A model generated the notes under the pieces. The model saw only the letters and a program-made list of their open reading frames with translations, searched no databases and was not told where the DNA came from. Made by a program: the position numbers and the translations under genes. Shown piece by piece: positions 9,340 to 16,894 of a DNA stretch of 64,000 nucleotides (positions within the stretch are counted from its first letter, which is position 1; each line of letters starts with the position of its first letter). The DNA is from an uncultured Dokdonia sp. (GTDB lineage Bacteria > Bacteroidota > Bacteroidia > Flavobacteriales > Flavobacteriaceae): the NCBI RefSeq assembly GCF_937910895.1, contig NZ_CALEMI010000031.1, positions 1 to 64,000 on the forward strand, in the 5' to 3' direction.

Positions 9340-9406
9340 AGTTCAAGCACATTTAAAGTTTGCTCGTGCCTCGCAAATTTAAAAGAGCTTTCACGCCAAC
9401 GCTGAT
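9340..9406 (+). repeat. Right direct repeat flanking the restriction-modification module
   Basis: Second copy of the repeat at 5111-5178: GTTCAAGCACATTT, then CTCGTGCCTCGCAAA, then AAAAGAGCTT and CCAACGCTGATTGAC. Divergence between the copies is visible, so the duplication is not recent. Confidence 0.6.
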
Positions 9407-9963
9407 TGACAAACTGAATGAAAAAAAGCCAGTGTACAATCGAGTAGACGGCTCCGCCCCTAATTAGGAACGGAGTGCGCCCCTGCCTGCCGGCAGGCAG
9501 GTCTCACACCACCGTACATACGGGTCTCGTATACGGCGGTTAGCAATCCATCTTTTCAATCGCTCTTTACACCAATCGAAACTATTTCCTAATTTATCAA
9601 ATGGCTACACATTTTCTAGGGAATCGATCACCCAATAACGAAAACAAATGCTCCATTCGGCATTTCAGAAAGGATTACTTTCAGTCCTTCCTCACTTGTG
9701 AGACCTATGCAGTTTTACTGCAACTCATTTCCTGTGAGTACTATGACTTCTGCTGACTTCTCCATATAGTTACGCGTAACTTTGGAGACCTCCCCAGGTA
9801 AGAACATCTTCTTTCTCTCGATCCCTGCCAAATCTACTGTTTCGGTATTCACTTAAAAAAGTGTTTCGGACGTTGCAATGATGTGCTTACTTATCCAATC
9901 TTACAGCCTCGTATACAGTTCCTGCTTGGTTTACCCTGAGCATTCTAAGATAAAAACAAATTT

Positions 9964-10941
9964 TTAAGCAGCTAATTTCACAAAAGGTTCTTCTCTTTTT
10001 GCAACGGCAAAAATCCTTAGCACAATTTTGTTGGCAACAGCATTCTTTACATTCATGTGATGTTTTCCCTCTTCAATTTTTCTTTTGTAATAGGCCTTGA
10101 TCTGGGGGTCGTGTTGTATGGCACTGATAGCTCCTTTTGTCAGCATTGCCTTCAATGATTTATCCCTTAAATAATGAGTTTTGGTTCTTCCCTTTACACT
10201 ACTTCCCGATTGGTAAGGAAAAGGAGCAAGGCCGCAGTGACAGCTGAATTTTCTAGCGTTGCTAAACTTAATGAAGTTCTCTGTCTCAACGATGCATTTT
10301 ATAGCAATTACTGGGCCCACACCAATTACCTTTGTGATCTTCTTGTAGCTGTCCTTTAGGTTCTCGTCTTGATTGATCAATTCCTGCATCTGGGCTTCAA
10401 TGTTTTTGATACTTTTCTCAATGGATTTATATTGTTTGCTTTCTTCCCTGATCAGCATTTTTACATCAACCGACTTGTTAAGTATTTCATTAGCTTTCAA
10501 ACTGTTTTGAATTTGAACAGATATTTTCACATAACGTTCTCTAGCTGTAACGAGCGCTTTAAGCGTACTCAATTTTTTTGATGGCAACTGGTAAGGAGCC
10601 AGCTTATGCTTGTTAGTAATGCTATACTCTGCAATGCGGTAAGCATCCTTAGTGTCAGTTTTGCCACGTTGAATTCCAAGAGATTTTTTGAGTTCTAAAG
10701 GATTAATAACATAGAACTGAAAATTATTTCTACTTAGACAATCTATCAAAATTGCACCATAATGCCCTGTGTGTTCTAAGGCAAATATGGCATGTTCATC
10801 AAATTTCTTAAGCCATTGATCAATGCTTTTCTTGGTATTATCAATGATCCCTCTTGATTCTACCTGAATACTTTGACTATTCAAAATACAATAATCTAGT
10901 GTGTCTTTTGAAATGTCAATACCTAAAACTAAATTTTTCAT
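9964..10941 (-). CDS. IS110-family transposase (DEDD/serine recombinase)
   Basis: A 325-residue, full-length transposase. The N-terminal RuvC-like DEDD domain shows GIDISKDTLD, ALEHTGHYG and KTDTKDAYRIAEY. A coiled coil follows at about residues 150-200. The C-terminal Transposase_20 domain contains CGLAPFPYQSGSSVKGRTK with the catalytic serine. It acts with a structured bridge RNA encoded by the element itself, and a candidate lies immediately upstream. No frameshift or stop is seen, so this copy may be active. Confidence 0.92.
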   Translation of the reverse strand: MKNLVLGIDISKDTLDYCILNSQSIQVESRGIIDNTKKSIDQWLKKFDEHAIFALEHTGHYGAILIDCLSRNNFQFYVINPLELKKSLGIQRGKTDTKDAYRIAEYSITNKHKLAPYQLPSKKLSTLKALVTARERYVKISVQIQNSLKANEILNKSVDVKMLIREESKQYKSIEKSIKNIEAQMQELINQDENLKDSYKKITKVIGVGPVIAIKCIVETENFIKFSNARKFSCHCGLAPFPYQSGSSVKGRTKTHYLRDKSLKAMLTKGAISAIQHDPQIKAYYKRKIEEGKHHMNVKNAVANKIVLRIFAVAKREEPFVKLAA

Positions 10942-10949
10942 AACTTTGG

Positions 10950-11135
10950 ATTAGCTATTAAAAACCTGAATAACCAATAGGTCTGTGTACTAACGCTATT
11001 AATAAGCCTACAAGCTTAACATTCTAAATGGTACCAAAACCTAAGAAGGGAAAGGACTGATGCTCAGCATAGACCATAATGTCTAAGAGTCGAAATAGTT
11101 CACCTTTTCCTTCTGGTTATTCAGAAATTTAATAT
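10950..11135 (-). ncRNA. Candidate IS110 bridge RNA
   Basis: The non-coding stretch 5' of the transposase folds by nested inverted repeats. The outer arms are CTGAATAACCA (about 10965-10975) and TGGTTATTCAG (about 11117-11127). The inner arms are AGAAGGGAAAGG (about 11043-11054) and CCTTTTCCTTCT (about 11104-11115), with a small ATGCTcAGCAT hairpin between them. Bridge RNAs of IS110-type elements are about this long and occupy this position. The identification rests on position and structure only. Confidence 0.5.
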
Positions 11136-11442
11136 GATTAAACTTCTTGTAAATATAGAAAGCTAAACTAATAGCGAAGTCGAAGAGTCAAGTACCGAGT
11201 TTTGTATTTGCCCTCCCGCCTGCTGGCTCATACGCTAAAAATGTCTACAAGACATTTTTTTAACGCTCTGCCCTCTTCAGTCCTATCCTCACGAATAGCA
11301 ACCTTGCAGCTTACTAATGGTTCAAAGAGCCTGTCCTGAGCGATAGCCGAAGGAGTACCCCTGCCCATAAGGGACTTGTACCCTCTAAATGAATTATTTA
11401 TCTTTCGATAAATAAAAGATGCCCATGCTGGGCACACACACC

Positions 11443-11570
11443 GTGTATAATTAATTGCTTGGTTTTAGCCAATTTACGAAAGCCCTCGCGGACTTTCTAT
11501 CTGTGAATTATTTGCTAATTTTAGTGCATAAAACAAGCAACTAATTATACACAAACACGTTATGTGCAAT
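11443..11570 (+). repeat. attC-like inverted repeat 3 (split by the group II intron)
   Basis: Left arm GTGTATAATTAATTGCTTGG (11443-11462) matches the reverse complement of ACAAGCAACTAATTATACAC (11533-11552) at 18 of 20 positions. It is followed by the box ACACGTTATGTGC. An internal hairpin, GAAAGccc...ggaCTTTC, lies near 11476-11496. The outer left box was probably the AGTGTACA now at 9431-9438, separated from its arm by the group II intron. Confidence 0.55.
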
Positions 11571-11644
11571 AACTAAAGAATAATGCGCAGATATGATATA
11601 GAGATTGAATCCAATTAATTCATACTATAAATTAAAAATCCATT

Positions 11645-12037
11645 ATGAAATGGAAAATAATTAAAGAACGTAAAAGGGAGTACGCTGACACATCATATTA
11701 TCTAAAAGCGGAAAGAGATATCAAAGAAGGAACCCTTACCTTAGAAATTGACTGGATTGAAAATTTCATGTATGATTTATCAGTTAATTTACATACAAAA
11801 AATACGGGTCTGAAATCCATTTTCAAAAAGGTATCGAAGCGTTATATTTATGGTCATTTAGTTTCTTATAATGACCGTATTGAAAAATATGGACATCAAA
11901 TAATGAGAATTACGGATGAATCGCCTATGAACAAATTCAAAAGGCTAGACTCACTTCAAAAAGATAGTGTCTTGAATTGGAGTTTGTTAGACAAACGTAA
12001 TATAGAAATTAAAACAAAATTACCTCAGAAAATATAA
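11645..12037 (+). CDS. Hypothetical protein, cassette gene D
   Basis: A 130-residue lysine-rich soluble protein (MKWKIIKERKREYADTSYYL), with no family recognised and no signal peptide or membrane helix. It sits alone between attC-like repeats 3 and 4, in the single-gene-per-cassette layout of the region, and follows a start-proximal AT-rich stretch. It could be an antitoxin or immunity-type small protein by context, but nothing in the sequence proves that. Confidence 0.6.
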   Translation: MKWKIIKERKREYADTSYYLKAERDIKEGTLTLEIDWIENFMYDLSVNLHTKNTGLKSIFKKVSKRYIYGHLVSYNDRIEKYGHQIMRITDESPMNKFKRLDSLQKDSVLNWSLLDKRNIEIKTKLPQKI

Positions 12038-12054
12038 TTAGAGAAAAGTCACAA

Positions 12055-12127
12055 AACAAGGTGTAAAAATGCGTTAAAACATATTTTATACAAAACGTTA
12101 TACCTTTATTAAGCTGTAGTTAAAGGT
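12055..12127 (+). repeat. Short attC-like repeat 4 and terminator-like hairpin
   Basis: GTGTAAAAATGCG and CATATTTTATAC can pair imperfectly and are followed by the box AAACGTTATACC. It has no long loop, unlike repeats 1-3, so the assignment is weak. An adjacent hairpin, ACCTTTA...TAAAGGT, spans 12102-12127. This marks the right border of the cassette-like region. Confidence 0.3.
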
Positions 12128-12173
12128 TATACAAACCGAAATAGTTCTCGACTGCGCTCTAACGGACAGTGCT

Positions 12174-12458
12174 TTATGACGCTACTACATCAACCCCTTT
12201 CCAAAAGGCAACACGATTTTTAATCCCTTTGGCGAGCTCGCTCACTTCAGGATAAAACCAAGCAGCATCTGCATTTTGCTTTCCGTTTACGTCTAATGTA
12301 TAGTAATGTGCTTTTCCTTTCCAAGGGCAAACAGAATGCGTCTCACTTGGTTTATAAAATTCTTTTTTGATGCTTTCGTGTGGGAAATAATGATTTCCTT
12401 CTATCACTACAGTGTCCGTACTTTCTGCAATTACAGTATCATTCCAAATAGCTTTCAT
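12174..12458 (-). CDS. DUF427 domain-containing protein
   Basis: A 94-residue protein matching the DUF427 pattern: KAIWNDTVIAES at the N-terminus, HYFPHESI, the SVCPWKGKAHYY core with its conserved Cys-Pro-Trp-Lys, and AAWFYPE. DUF427 proteins are small single-domain beta proteins of unknown function, often encoded near redox genes. It lies 132 bases after egtD on the same strand and could be cotranscribed with the ergothioneine pair. Confidence 0.85.
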   Translation of the reverse strand: MKAIWNDTVIAESTDTVVIEGNHYFPHESIKKEFYKPSETHSVCPWKGKAHYYTLDVNGKQNADAAWFYPEVSELAKGIKNRVAFWKGVDVVAS

Positions 12459-12590
12459 AGTATTTATTTATTTCTGCGGAGGTAGGGATTTTAGCTGCCT
12501 ATCGCGATTAGTATTTTTAGATTTATTGTAAAGCGTGTACTTTTTTTCTGCTATTTCGAAAGGCTCAGAGAACCATTTCGCGAAAGCGTA

Positions 12591-13556
12591 CTATTTCTTT
12601 TTAAAAATATAGTTTTTATAATATCCTTTACTATCAGTAAATTGATTTACTATCTGTAATCCTGATTCACTTGCTAGCCAGCTCACAATGTTGTCATCGT
12701 ATTTTTGGCTAATTTCTGTATGAATAGTTTCCCATGCATTAAAAGGAACCTCTAGTTGTAATTTGTCAATCTTTACGAGTTGTTCTTTTTTGCTTACTAA
12801 ATAGCTTTTTGCAGTCCCCGTTTCTGGATCATATACTTCCCAATGTAAAAATTGATCTACATCAAAATTGGCATTCAACTCATTATTAATTCTGTGTAAT
12901 ACATTTTTGTTAAAAGCAGCGGTAATTCCTTCTTTATCGTTATAGGCGTCCAGAATAGTTTGTGGATTTTTCTTTTGATCAAATCCCATAAAAAGTAAGT
13001 CGTCCGTATTCATCCCTTCTTGAATATGTGCTAAAAAGTCAATAGCTTGAGGATGTAATAAATTCCCTATGTTGGAACCTAAAAATAGGATTACTTTTTT
13101 GCGAGCCTTGTAAGAGGCGAGATCATCTAAAACTTCAAAATAAGTACCCTGTTGAGGTTTAATATCTATGTTAGGAATCTCTTGTTGGACACTTTCTTTT
13201 AAGCCGTCTAATACATTTTGACTGATATCAATAGGGAGGTATGAATAGTCAATTCCTTTTTCAGAGAGGTATTTTAATAATACTTTGGTTTTTTTTCCGT
13301 CTCCGGCGCCTAATTCGATAAGATCAAATCCGCTTTTTGCTTGAAACGCAACGCTGATATCTTCTTTTTGAGAAGCGATAATCTCGTATTCGCTATCGGT
13401 GAGATAGTAGGTAGGCATTGCCATAATATCCTGAAAAAGCTTATCTCCTTTTTTGTCATAAAAGTATTTTGATGACAATGATTTAGGAAATGAAGAGAGT
13501 CCTTTTGTAACATCTTTTTCAAATGTAGAGATATATTGTGTTGTTTTTGTAGTCAT
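12591..13556 (-). CDS. egtD: L-histidine N(alpha)-methyltransferase
   Basis: A 321-residue SAM-dependent methyltransferase that trimethylates histidine to hercynine, the first step of ergothioneine synthesis. Visible signatures are the substrate-domain start KYFYDKKGDKLF (residues 30-41), MPTYYLTDSEYEI, SAM motif ELGAGDGKKT (residues 81-90) and FLGSNIGNL in the middle. Length and order fit EgtD throughout. It starts 36 bases after the egtB stop on the same strand, so the two genes are probably one operon. Confidence 0.92.
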   Translation of the reverse strand: MTTKTTQYISTFEKDVTKGLSSFPKSLSSKYFYDKKGDKLFQDIMAMPTYYLTDSEYEIIASQKEDISVAFQAKSGFDLIELGAGDGKKTKVLLKYLSEKGIDYSYLPIDISQNVLDGLKESVQQEIPNIDIKPQQGTYFEVLDDLASYKARKKVILFLGSNIGNLLHPQAIDFLAHIQEGMNTDDLLFMGFDQKKNPQTILDAYNDKEGITAAFNKNVLHRINNELNANFDVDQFLHWEVYDPETGTAKSYLVSKKEQLVKIDKLQLEVPFNAWETIHTEISQKYDDNIVSWLASESGLQIVNQFTDSKGYYKNYIFKKK

Positions 13557-13592
13557 GTAATAGTGGTCGTAATTAGTAATTGAATCTTTCAG

Positions 13593-14753
13593 TTATTTGA
13601 CAAGACGTAGTCCTGTAAATTGCCAGCGCACTCCTGTCTGAAAGAAATTGCGATACGTAGCGCGTGTGTGATTGTTTGATGTGGTTACAGATCCTCCTCG
13701 TAGTACTTTCTGATTGACCATAAATTTGCCATTGTATTCTCCTAGTGCACCAGGCGCTTTTGTATATCCAGGATACGGGAGATAGGCACTTTCTGTCCAT
13801 TCCCAACGTTGTCCCCAATTAAAATGCGCTTGTGCTGCTTCCCATTCAAACTCCGTGGGGAGTCTCATTTCTTTCCATTGTGCAAAAGCAAAAGCTTCAT
13901 AATAGGAGATATGAGATAAAGGTGCTTTAGGGTCTATTTTTTGCAATCCTTTAAAGGTATAGTGATGCCATTCATTATTGATGCGATGCCAATATAAAGG
14001 TGCTGTAATTTTTTGTGTTTGTACCCAATCCCAACCTTCAGCATGCCACATTAAAGTTTCTTGATAGCCGCCAGCTTCTATAAAAGCAATAAACTCTTCA
14101 TTGGTGACTAATTTATTGGAGATTTGAAAATCGTGGAGATAGACTTTGTGTCTTCCTAGTTCATTATCGTAACAAAAATCAGTGCCTTGATATCCTATCT
14201 CATAAACACCTTCTGTAATCGTGATCCATTCTTGAGACTGAGATTCTATAGTGCCTTCTGAGAATGCGTTATCATACGTAGGCATTAAAGGATTATTTCC
14301 TAATATGTATTTAATATCGGTAAGTAGGAGTTCTTGATGTTGTTTTTCGTGATGGATTCCAATAGTGAGCAGTTTTGTAATTTCTTCATTGATCCCTACT
14401 TCGAGAAGTTCTACTAAGGCTTCTGTTACATAGTTACGGTAGGCATATACTTGTGCAACGGTAGGTCTTGAGAGATTTCCTCGGTCTGTGCGAACGACAC
14501 GTTTTCCGATACTTTCATAATAACTATTAAATACAAAAGCAAAGTCATCACTAAAAAGAGTGTATCCAGATTTGTGATGTTTTAGTATAAATTCTTCAAA
14601 AAACCAAGTGGTATGTCCTAAGTGCCATTTAGGAGGTGATACGTCTACAATGGGTTGTACGACATAATCTTCCGTTTGTAGTGGAGCACAAATGGTTTCT
14701 GTATGGGCTCGCGTTTCTTTAAAGAAATCGAGTAGTGTTTGAGTTGTGATCAT
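13593..14753 (-). CDS. egtB: Ergothioneine biosynthesis sulfoxide synthase-type protein EgtB
   Basis: A 386-residue non-heme iron enzyme that joins hercynine to a thiol donor with oxygen. The N-terminal DinB-like domain holds WHLGHTTWFFEEF (residues 43-55) and the iron motif HEKQHQE (H135-x3-H139-x-E141). The C-terminal formylglycine-generating-enzyme-like domain includes LPTEFEWEAA and ends LRGGSVTTS...WQFTGLRLVK. No EgtC, EgtA or EgtE is nearby, so the donor could be cysteine rather than gamma-glutamylcysteine. That is inference, and the lyase may be elsewhere. A TAnnTTTG box and a hairpin precede the ATG. Confidence 0.9.
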   Translation of the reverse strand: MITTQTLLDFFKETRAHTETICAPLQTEDYVVQPIVDVSPPKWHLGHTTWFFEEFILKHHKSGYTLFSDDFAFVFNSYYESIGKRVVRTDRGNLSRPTVAQVYAYRNYVTEALVELLEVGINEEITKLLTIGIHHEKQHQELLLTDIKYILGNNPLMPTYDNAFSEGTIESQSQEWITITEGVYEIGYQGTDFCYDNELGRHKVYLHDFQISNKLVTNEEFIAFIEAGGYQETLMWHAEGWDWVQTQKITAPLYWHRINNEWHHYTFKGLQKIDPKAPLSHISYYEAFAFAQWKEMRLPTEFEWEAAQAHFNWGQRWEWTESAYLPYPGYTKAPGALGEYNGKFMVNQKVLRGGSVTTSNNHTRATYRNFFQTGVRWQFTGLRLVK

Positions 14754-14760
14754 AGCAAAA

Positions 14761-14792
14761 GAGTGACCGTATATGGGTCACTCTCAAAGTTA
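14761..14792 (-). promoter_or_regulatory. egtB -7 box and 5' hairpin
   Basis: On the minus strand TAACTTTG (14792-14785) is followed by the hairpin GAGTGACCC-atatac-GGTCACTC, then by the egtB start codon a few bases later. The hairpin would lie at the start of the transcript. A near copy of the hairpin and the adjacent palindrome occurs at 14888-14938. Confidence 0.4.
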
Positions 14793-14803
14793 CTAATTTT
14801 ATA

Positions 14804-14819
14804 CGCTTTCGCGAAAGCG
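14804..14819. repeat. CGCTTTCGCGAAAGCG palindrome copy (upstream of egtB)
   Basis: Perfect 16-bp palindrome of the dispersed family. It overlaps the expected -33 region of egtB. A partial copy (TTTCGCGAAAGCG) lies at 12575-12587, just after the egtD stop. Confidence 0.8.
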
Positions 14820-14887
14820 GACACACGTTAAGACATCGTTAAAAGTCTTTTGGAGTATGAATATGATCATTTAAGTCAAAAAATAAA

Positions 14888-14915
14888 AGTGACCTTACTA
14901 TGGGTCACTTTTATA
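14888..14915 (-). terminator. Terminator downstream of the TonB-C-like gene
   Basis: Minus-strand AAAAGTGACC-catagtaa-GGTCACTTTT followed by ATTTTTT, a standard intrinsic terminator about 100 bases after the 15014 stop. Confidence 0.7.
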
Positions 14916-14922
14916 AGTTATA

Positions 14923-14938
14923 CGCTTTCGCGAAAGCG
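14923..14938. repeat. CGCTTTCGCGAAAGCG palindrome copy (second, near egtB)
   Basis: Perfect copy next to the terminator. Together with 14761-14819 it forms a duplicated hairpin-plus-palindrome pair. Confidence 0.8.
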
Positions 14939-15013
14939 AACTCATATTGACTGATATTTTTTAAAGAGGGTATTTGTTGAAAAAAAGAAAGAGGCAACAA
15001 ATACATAGTATTT

Positions 15014-15421
15014 TTAAAATGTAAACGGAAGTTTGTATTTACGTACTTCTGGCGTTCCTCCAGAGTGTCCAGGTTTTACATCGGGCATAGACATAATTTT
15101 ACGTTTGATCTCTGCTTGTAAATCTTTAGAGCCACCTTCCATACTTTTAATTTCTGGGCGTCCTTCTGTGTTTATAACCATATCTACCACTACACGAGTT
15201 CCGCTTTTATGTCCTGCTGGAAATTTAAAACCGCGTATCACGTGATTTGCTAATTTTTGTCTGAAGCAATTATTCTTTTGATTGATAGAGCCATCGCATC
15301 CTGGCCATGTAGGTGGTACTTCATTAATAGTAAGTGTGGTGGTACGTTTCATAGATACACCTTCTTGTGCAAAGGAAACAGCACTTGCTAATAGAAAAAG
15401 AATTAGGGTTACTTTCTTCAT
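15014..15421 (-). CDS. Secreted TonB-C-like protein
   Basis: A 135-residue protein with a signal peptide (MKKVTLILFLLASAVSFAQ) and then a domain typical of the TonB C-terminal fold (GTRVVVDMVINTEGRPEIKS). Two cysteines (WPGCDGS, NNCFRQ) flank the start of the domain. It has no membrane anchor or proline-rich linker, so it is not a complete TonB. In Flavobacteriaceae such stand-alone domains are periplasmic or surface proteins of unknown role. It follows thyA by 32 bases on the same strand. Confidence 0.7.
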   Translation of the reverse strand: MKKVTLILFLLASAVSFAQEGVSMKRTTTLTINEVPPTWPGCDGSINQKNNCFRQKLANHVIRGFKFPAGHKSGTRVVVDMVINTEGRPEIKSMEGGSKDLQAEIKRKIMSMPDVKPGHSGGTPEVRKYKLPFTF

Positions 15422-15452
15422 TTTTTGGGTTGCTTTTTAGTTTATTATTTTC

Positions 15453-16277
15453 TTATACTGCGACCGCTCCCTTAATATGTGGATGCGGATTGTAGTTTTC
15501 CAGAGTGAAGTCATCAAATTTGAAGCCAAAAATGTCTTTTACCTCAGGATTTATTTTTAAAGTGGGCAAAGTACGCAATTCTCTAGACAATTGTAGCTCC
15601 ACTTGCTCAAAGTGATTACTGTAAATATGAGCATCACCAAAGGTGTGTATAAAATCTCCTGCTTCATACCCACACACTTGTGCCATCATCATCGTAAGTA
15701 GGGCATAACTAGCGATATTAAAAGGAACGCCTAAAAAGATATCGGCAGAGCGTTGATAGAGTTGGCAACTCAGTTTTCCATCGGCTACATAAAACTGAAA
15801 AAAGGCGTGGCATGGTGGTAGTGCTGCTTTCCCATTGGCTACATTTTCAGAAAATGATTTTGAGGTATCAGGAAGTACTCCCGGATTCCAGGCACTTACA
15901 AGCATACGTCTGCTGTTTGGATTGGTTTTGAGGGTCTCAATAATCTCTGCGATTTGATCGATTTCTTCACCATTCCAACTGCGCCATTGGTGACCATATA
16001 CGGGTCCTAAATCACCATTTTCATCTGCCCAATCATTCCAGATACGTACGCCATTTTCTTGCAGGTATTTTATATTGGTATCTCCATTAAGGAACCAGAG
16101 GAGTTCGTGAATGATTGATTTTAAGTGAAGTTTTTTTGTGGTGACCATTGGGAAGCCTTCAGCGAGGTCAAAGCGCATTTGATACCCAAAAACACTCTTG
16201 GTTCCTGTGCCTGTACGGTCTCCTTTTTCATTTCCGTTTTCGAGTACGTGTTTTATAAGGTCGTGGTATTGCTTCAT
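15453..16277 (-). CDS. thyA: Thymidylate synthase
   Basis: Converts dUMP to dTMP with methylene-tetrahydrofolate in the cytosol. The start at [15 protein letters not shown] is chosen because it is an ATG at the usual family position; the ORF track start at 16298 is a TTG seven codons upstream. Signatures are [17 protein letters not shown], the active-site region [11 protein letters not shown] with the catalytic cysteine, [12 protein letters not shown] and the C-terminal IKGAVAV. Length is about 274 residues, within the normal ThyA range. No dihydrofolate reductase gene follows in this window. Confidence 0.95.
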   Translation of the reverse strand: MKQYHDLIKHVLENGNEKGDRTGTGTKSVFGYQMRFDLAEGFPMVTTKKLHLKSIIHELLWFLNGDTNIKYLQENGVRIWNDWADENGDLGPVYGHQWRSWNGEEIDQIAEIIETLKTNPNSRRMLVSAWNPGVLPDTSKSFSENVANGKAALPPCHAFFQFYVADGKLSCQLYQRSADIFLGVPFNIASYALLTMMMAQVCGYEAGDFIHTFGDAHIYSNHFEQVELQLSRELRTLPTLKINPEVKDIFGFKFDDFTLENYNPHPHIKGAVAV

Positions 16278-16468
16278 GATAATTTTCTGCGTATGCAACT
16301 ATTTTTCATTCCCACGTTATGTGGAAATCTCAATTATAATTCTAATATAAGCTCTTTTACTTTAATGAGCTCTCTATGTTTTTGCTTTCATACTTGAGTA
16401 GTTTACTATAAATTTCACTGGCGTGAAAGCAAAAAATAACTCTTTCAAAAAGTGCTCTAAAGTAAAAA

Positions 16469-16497
16469 CACCTTCCGAGTTTTACAACGGAAGGTGT
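16469..16497 (-). terminator. Terminator of precursor gene 16574-16795
   Basis: ACACCTTCCG and CGGAAGGTGT form a perfect 10-bp stem. On the minus strand it is followed by TTTTTAC. It separates the peptide cluster from thyA. Confidence 0.75.
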
Positions 16498-16573
16498 CTG
16501 TAGTTATTATAGAGTTGTTAACTAGGATTTTGATATTAAATTGATATCTGCTCTTGTAGTTTAAAAAGATATA

Positions 16574-16795
16574 TTAACATCCTTCCTGATTACCAGCACT
16601 AGGGCAGTTTTTATCATGTGTAAAACAATTAGAGGATAGTCCTGGACATTGCTGTCCATCAAATGGATTTTTAGATTTAAGCGTTTCACAAGTATTGCAG
16701 CTATTATCTGTACCTCCCATGATATAGGCGGGATTTGTTACTAATTTTGAAATTACTAGCTTATTGAGTTCAAGGGCTTTTTTTGATTTTTTCAT
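16574..16795 (-). CDS. Class I lanthipeptide-type precursor peptide
   Basis: 73 residues. The leader MKKSKKALELNKLVISKL is the Bacteroidota class I lanthipeptide leader pattern (LNKxxISKL), ending in IMGG. The core is rich in Cys, Ser and Thr (TDNSCNTCETLKS then CPGLSSNCFTHDKNC), suitable for lanthionine ring formation. It lies directly downstream of a TPR/AraC regulator on the same strand and has its own terminator. The modification enzymes are presumably LanB/LanC at 27-31.6 kb; processing after the GG is inferred. Confidence 0.8.
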   Translation of the reverse strand: MKKSKKALELNKLVISKLVTNPAYIMGGTDNSCNTCETLKSKNPFDGQQCPGLSSNCFTHDKNCPSAGNQEGC

Positions 16796-16871
16796 AATAT
16801 CTTGTATTAAATTAATTTTGATAAATCTAAGTATTATAAGCCTTGGAATAGTAAATGTATGTTATGTAATA

Positions 16872-16894
16872 GTCGAAATTCTTAGAATTACGAC
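16872..16894. promoter_or_regulatory. Operator-like palindrome before precursor 16574-16795
   Basis: GAAATTCTTAGAATTAC, flanked by GTCG and GAC, forms a 23-bp near-perfect palindrome. It overlaps the regulator stop codon and lies 77 bases before the precursor start. The same core, AATTCTTAGAAT, occurs twice at 18768-18811. Confidence 0.55.

Larger units (their letters stand above)
9945..11150 (-). mobile_element. IS110-family element nested in the intron remnant
   Basis: It contains one complete IS110 transposase and a roughly 200-base structured region upstream of it. Group II intron sequence resumes on both sides. Exact ends cannot be fixed because IS110 elements lack clear terminal inverted repeats; these boundaries are estimates. 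Confidence 0.6.
9440..11437 (-). mobile_element. Group II intron remnant (ORF deleted, interrupted by IS110)
   Basis: On the minus strand the 5' end is near 11437 (GTGTGCCCAGCATGGGC, fitting a GUGYG start). The 3' end is near 9440 (GGAGCCGTCTACTCGAT). A domain-V-like hairpin lies at about 9503-9541 (ACCGCCGTATACG-AGAC-CCGTATGTACGGTGGT). Just upstream of it on the minus strand a degraded reading frame gives FDWCKERLKRWIANRRIRDP, the C-terminal tail of an intron reverse transcriptase; the rest of that gene is missing. Without the nested IS110 about 800 bases of intron remain. It is probably immobile unless helped in trans. The 11228-11437 ORF is intron RNA, not a gene. Confidence 0.65.

Noticed and set aside
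9482-9504. GCCTGCCGGCAGGC palindrome as a member of the dispersed palindrome family
   Set aside because: The sequence is unrelated and lies inside the 3' part of the group II intron, probably an RNA hairpin or a separate GC-rich repeat.
11228-11437. 69-aa minus-strand ORF
   Set aside because: The sequence is the 5' structured RNA of the group II intron remnant; the reading is incidental.
13573-13818. 81-aa minus-strand ORF overlapping the egtB 3' end
   Set aside because: A different frame of the well-supported egtB gene.
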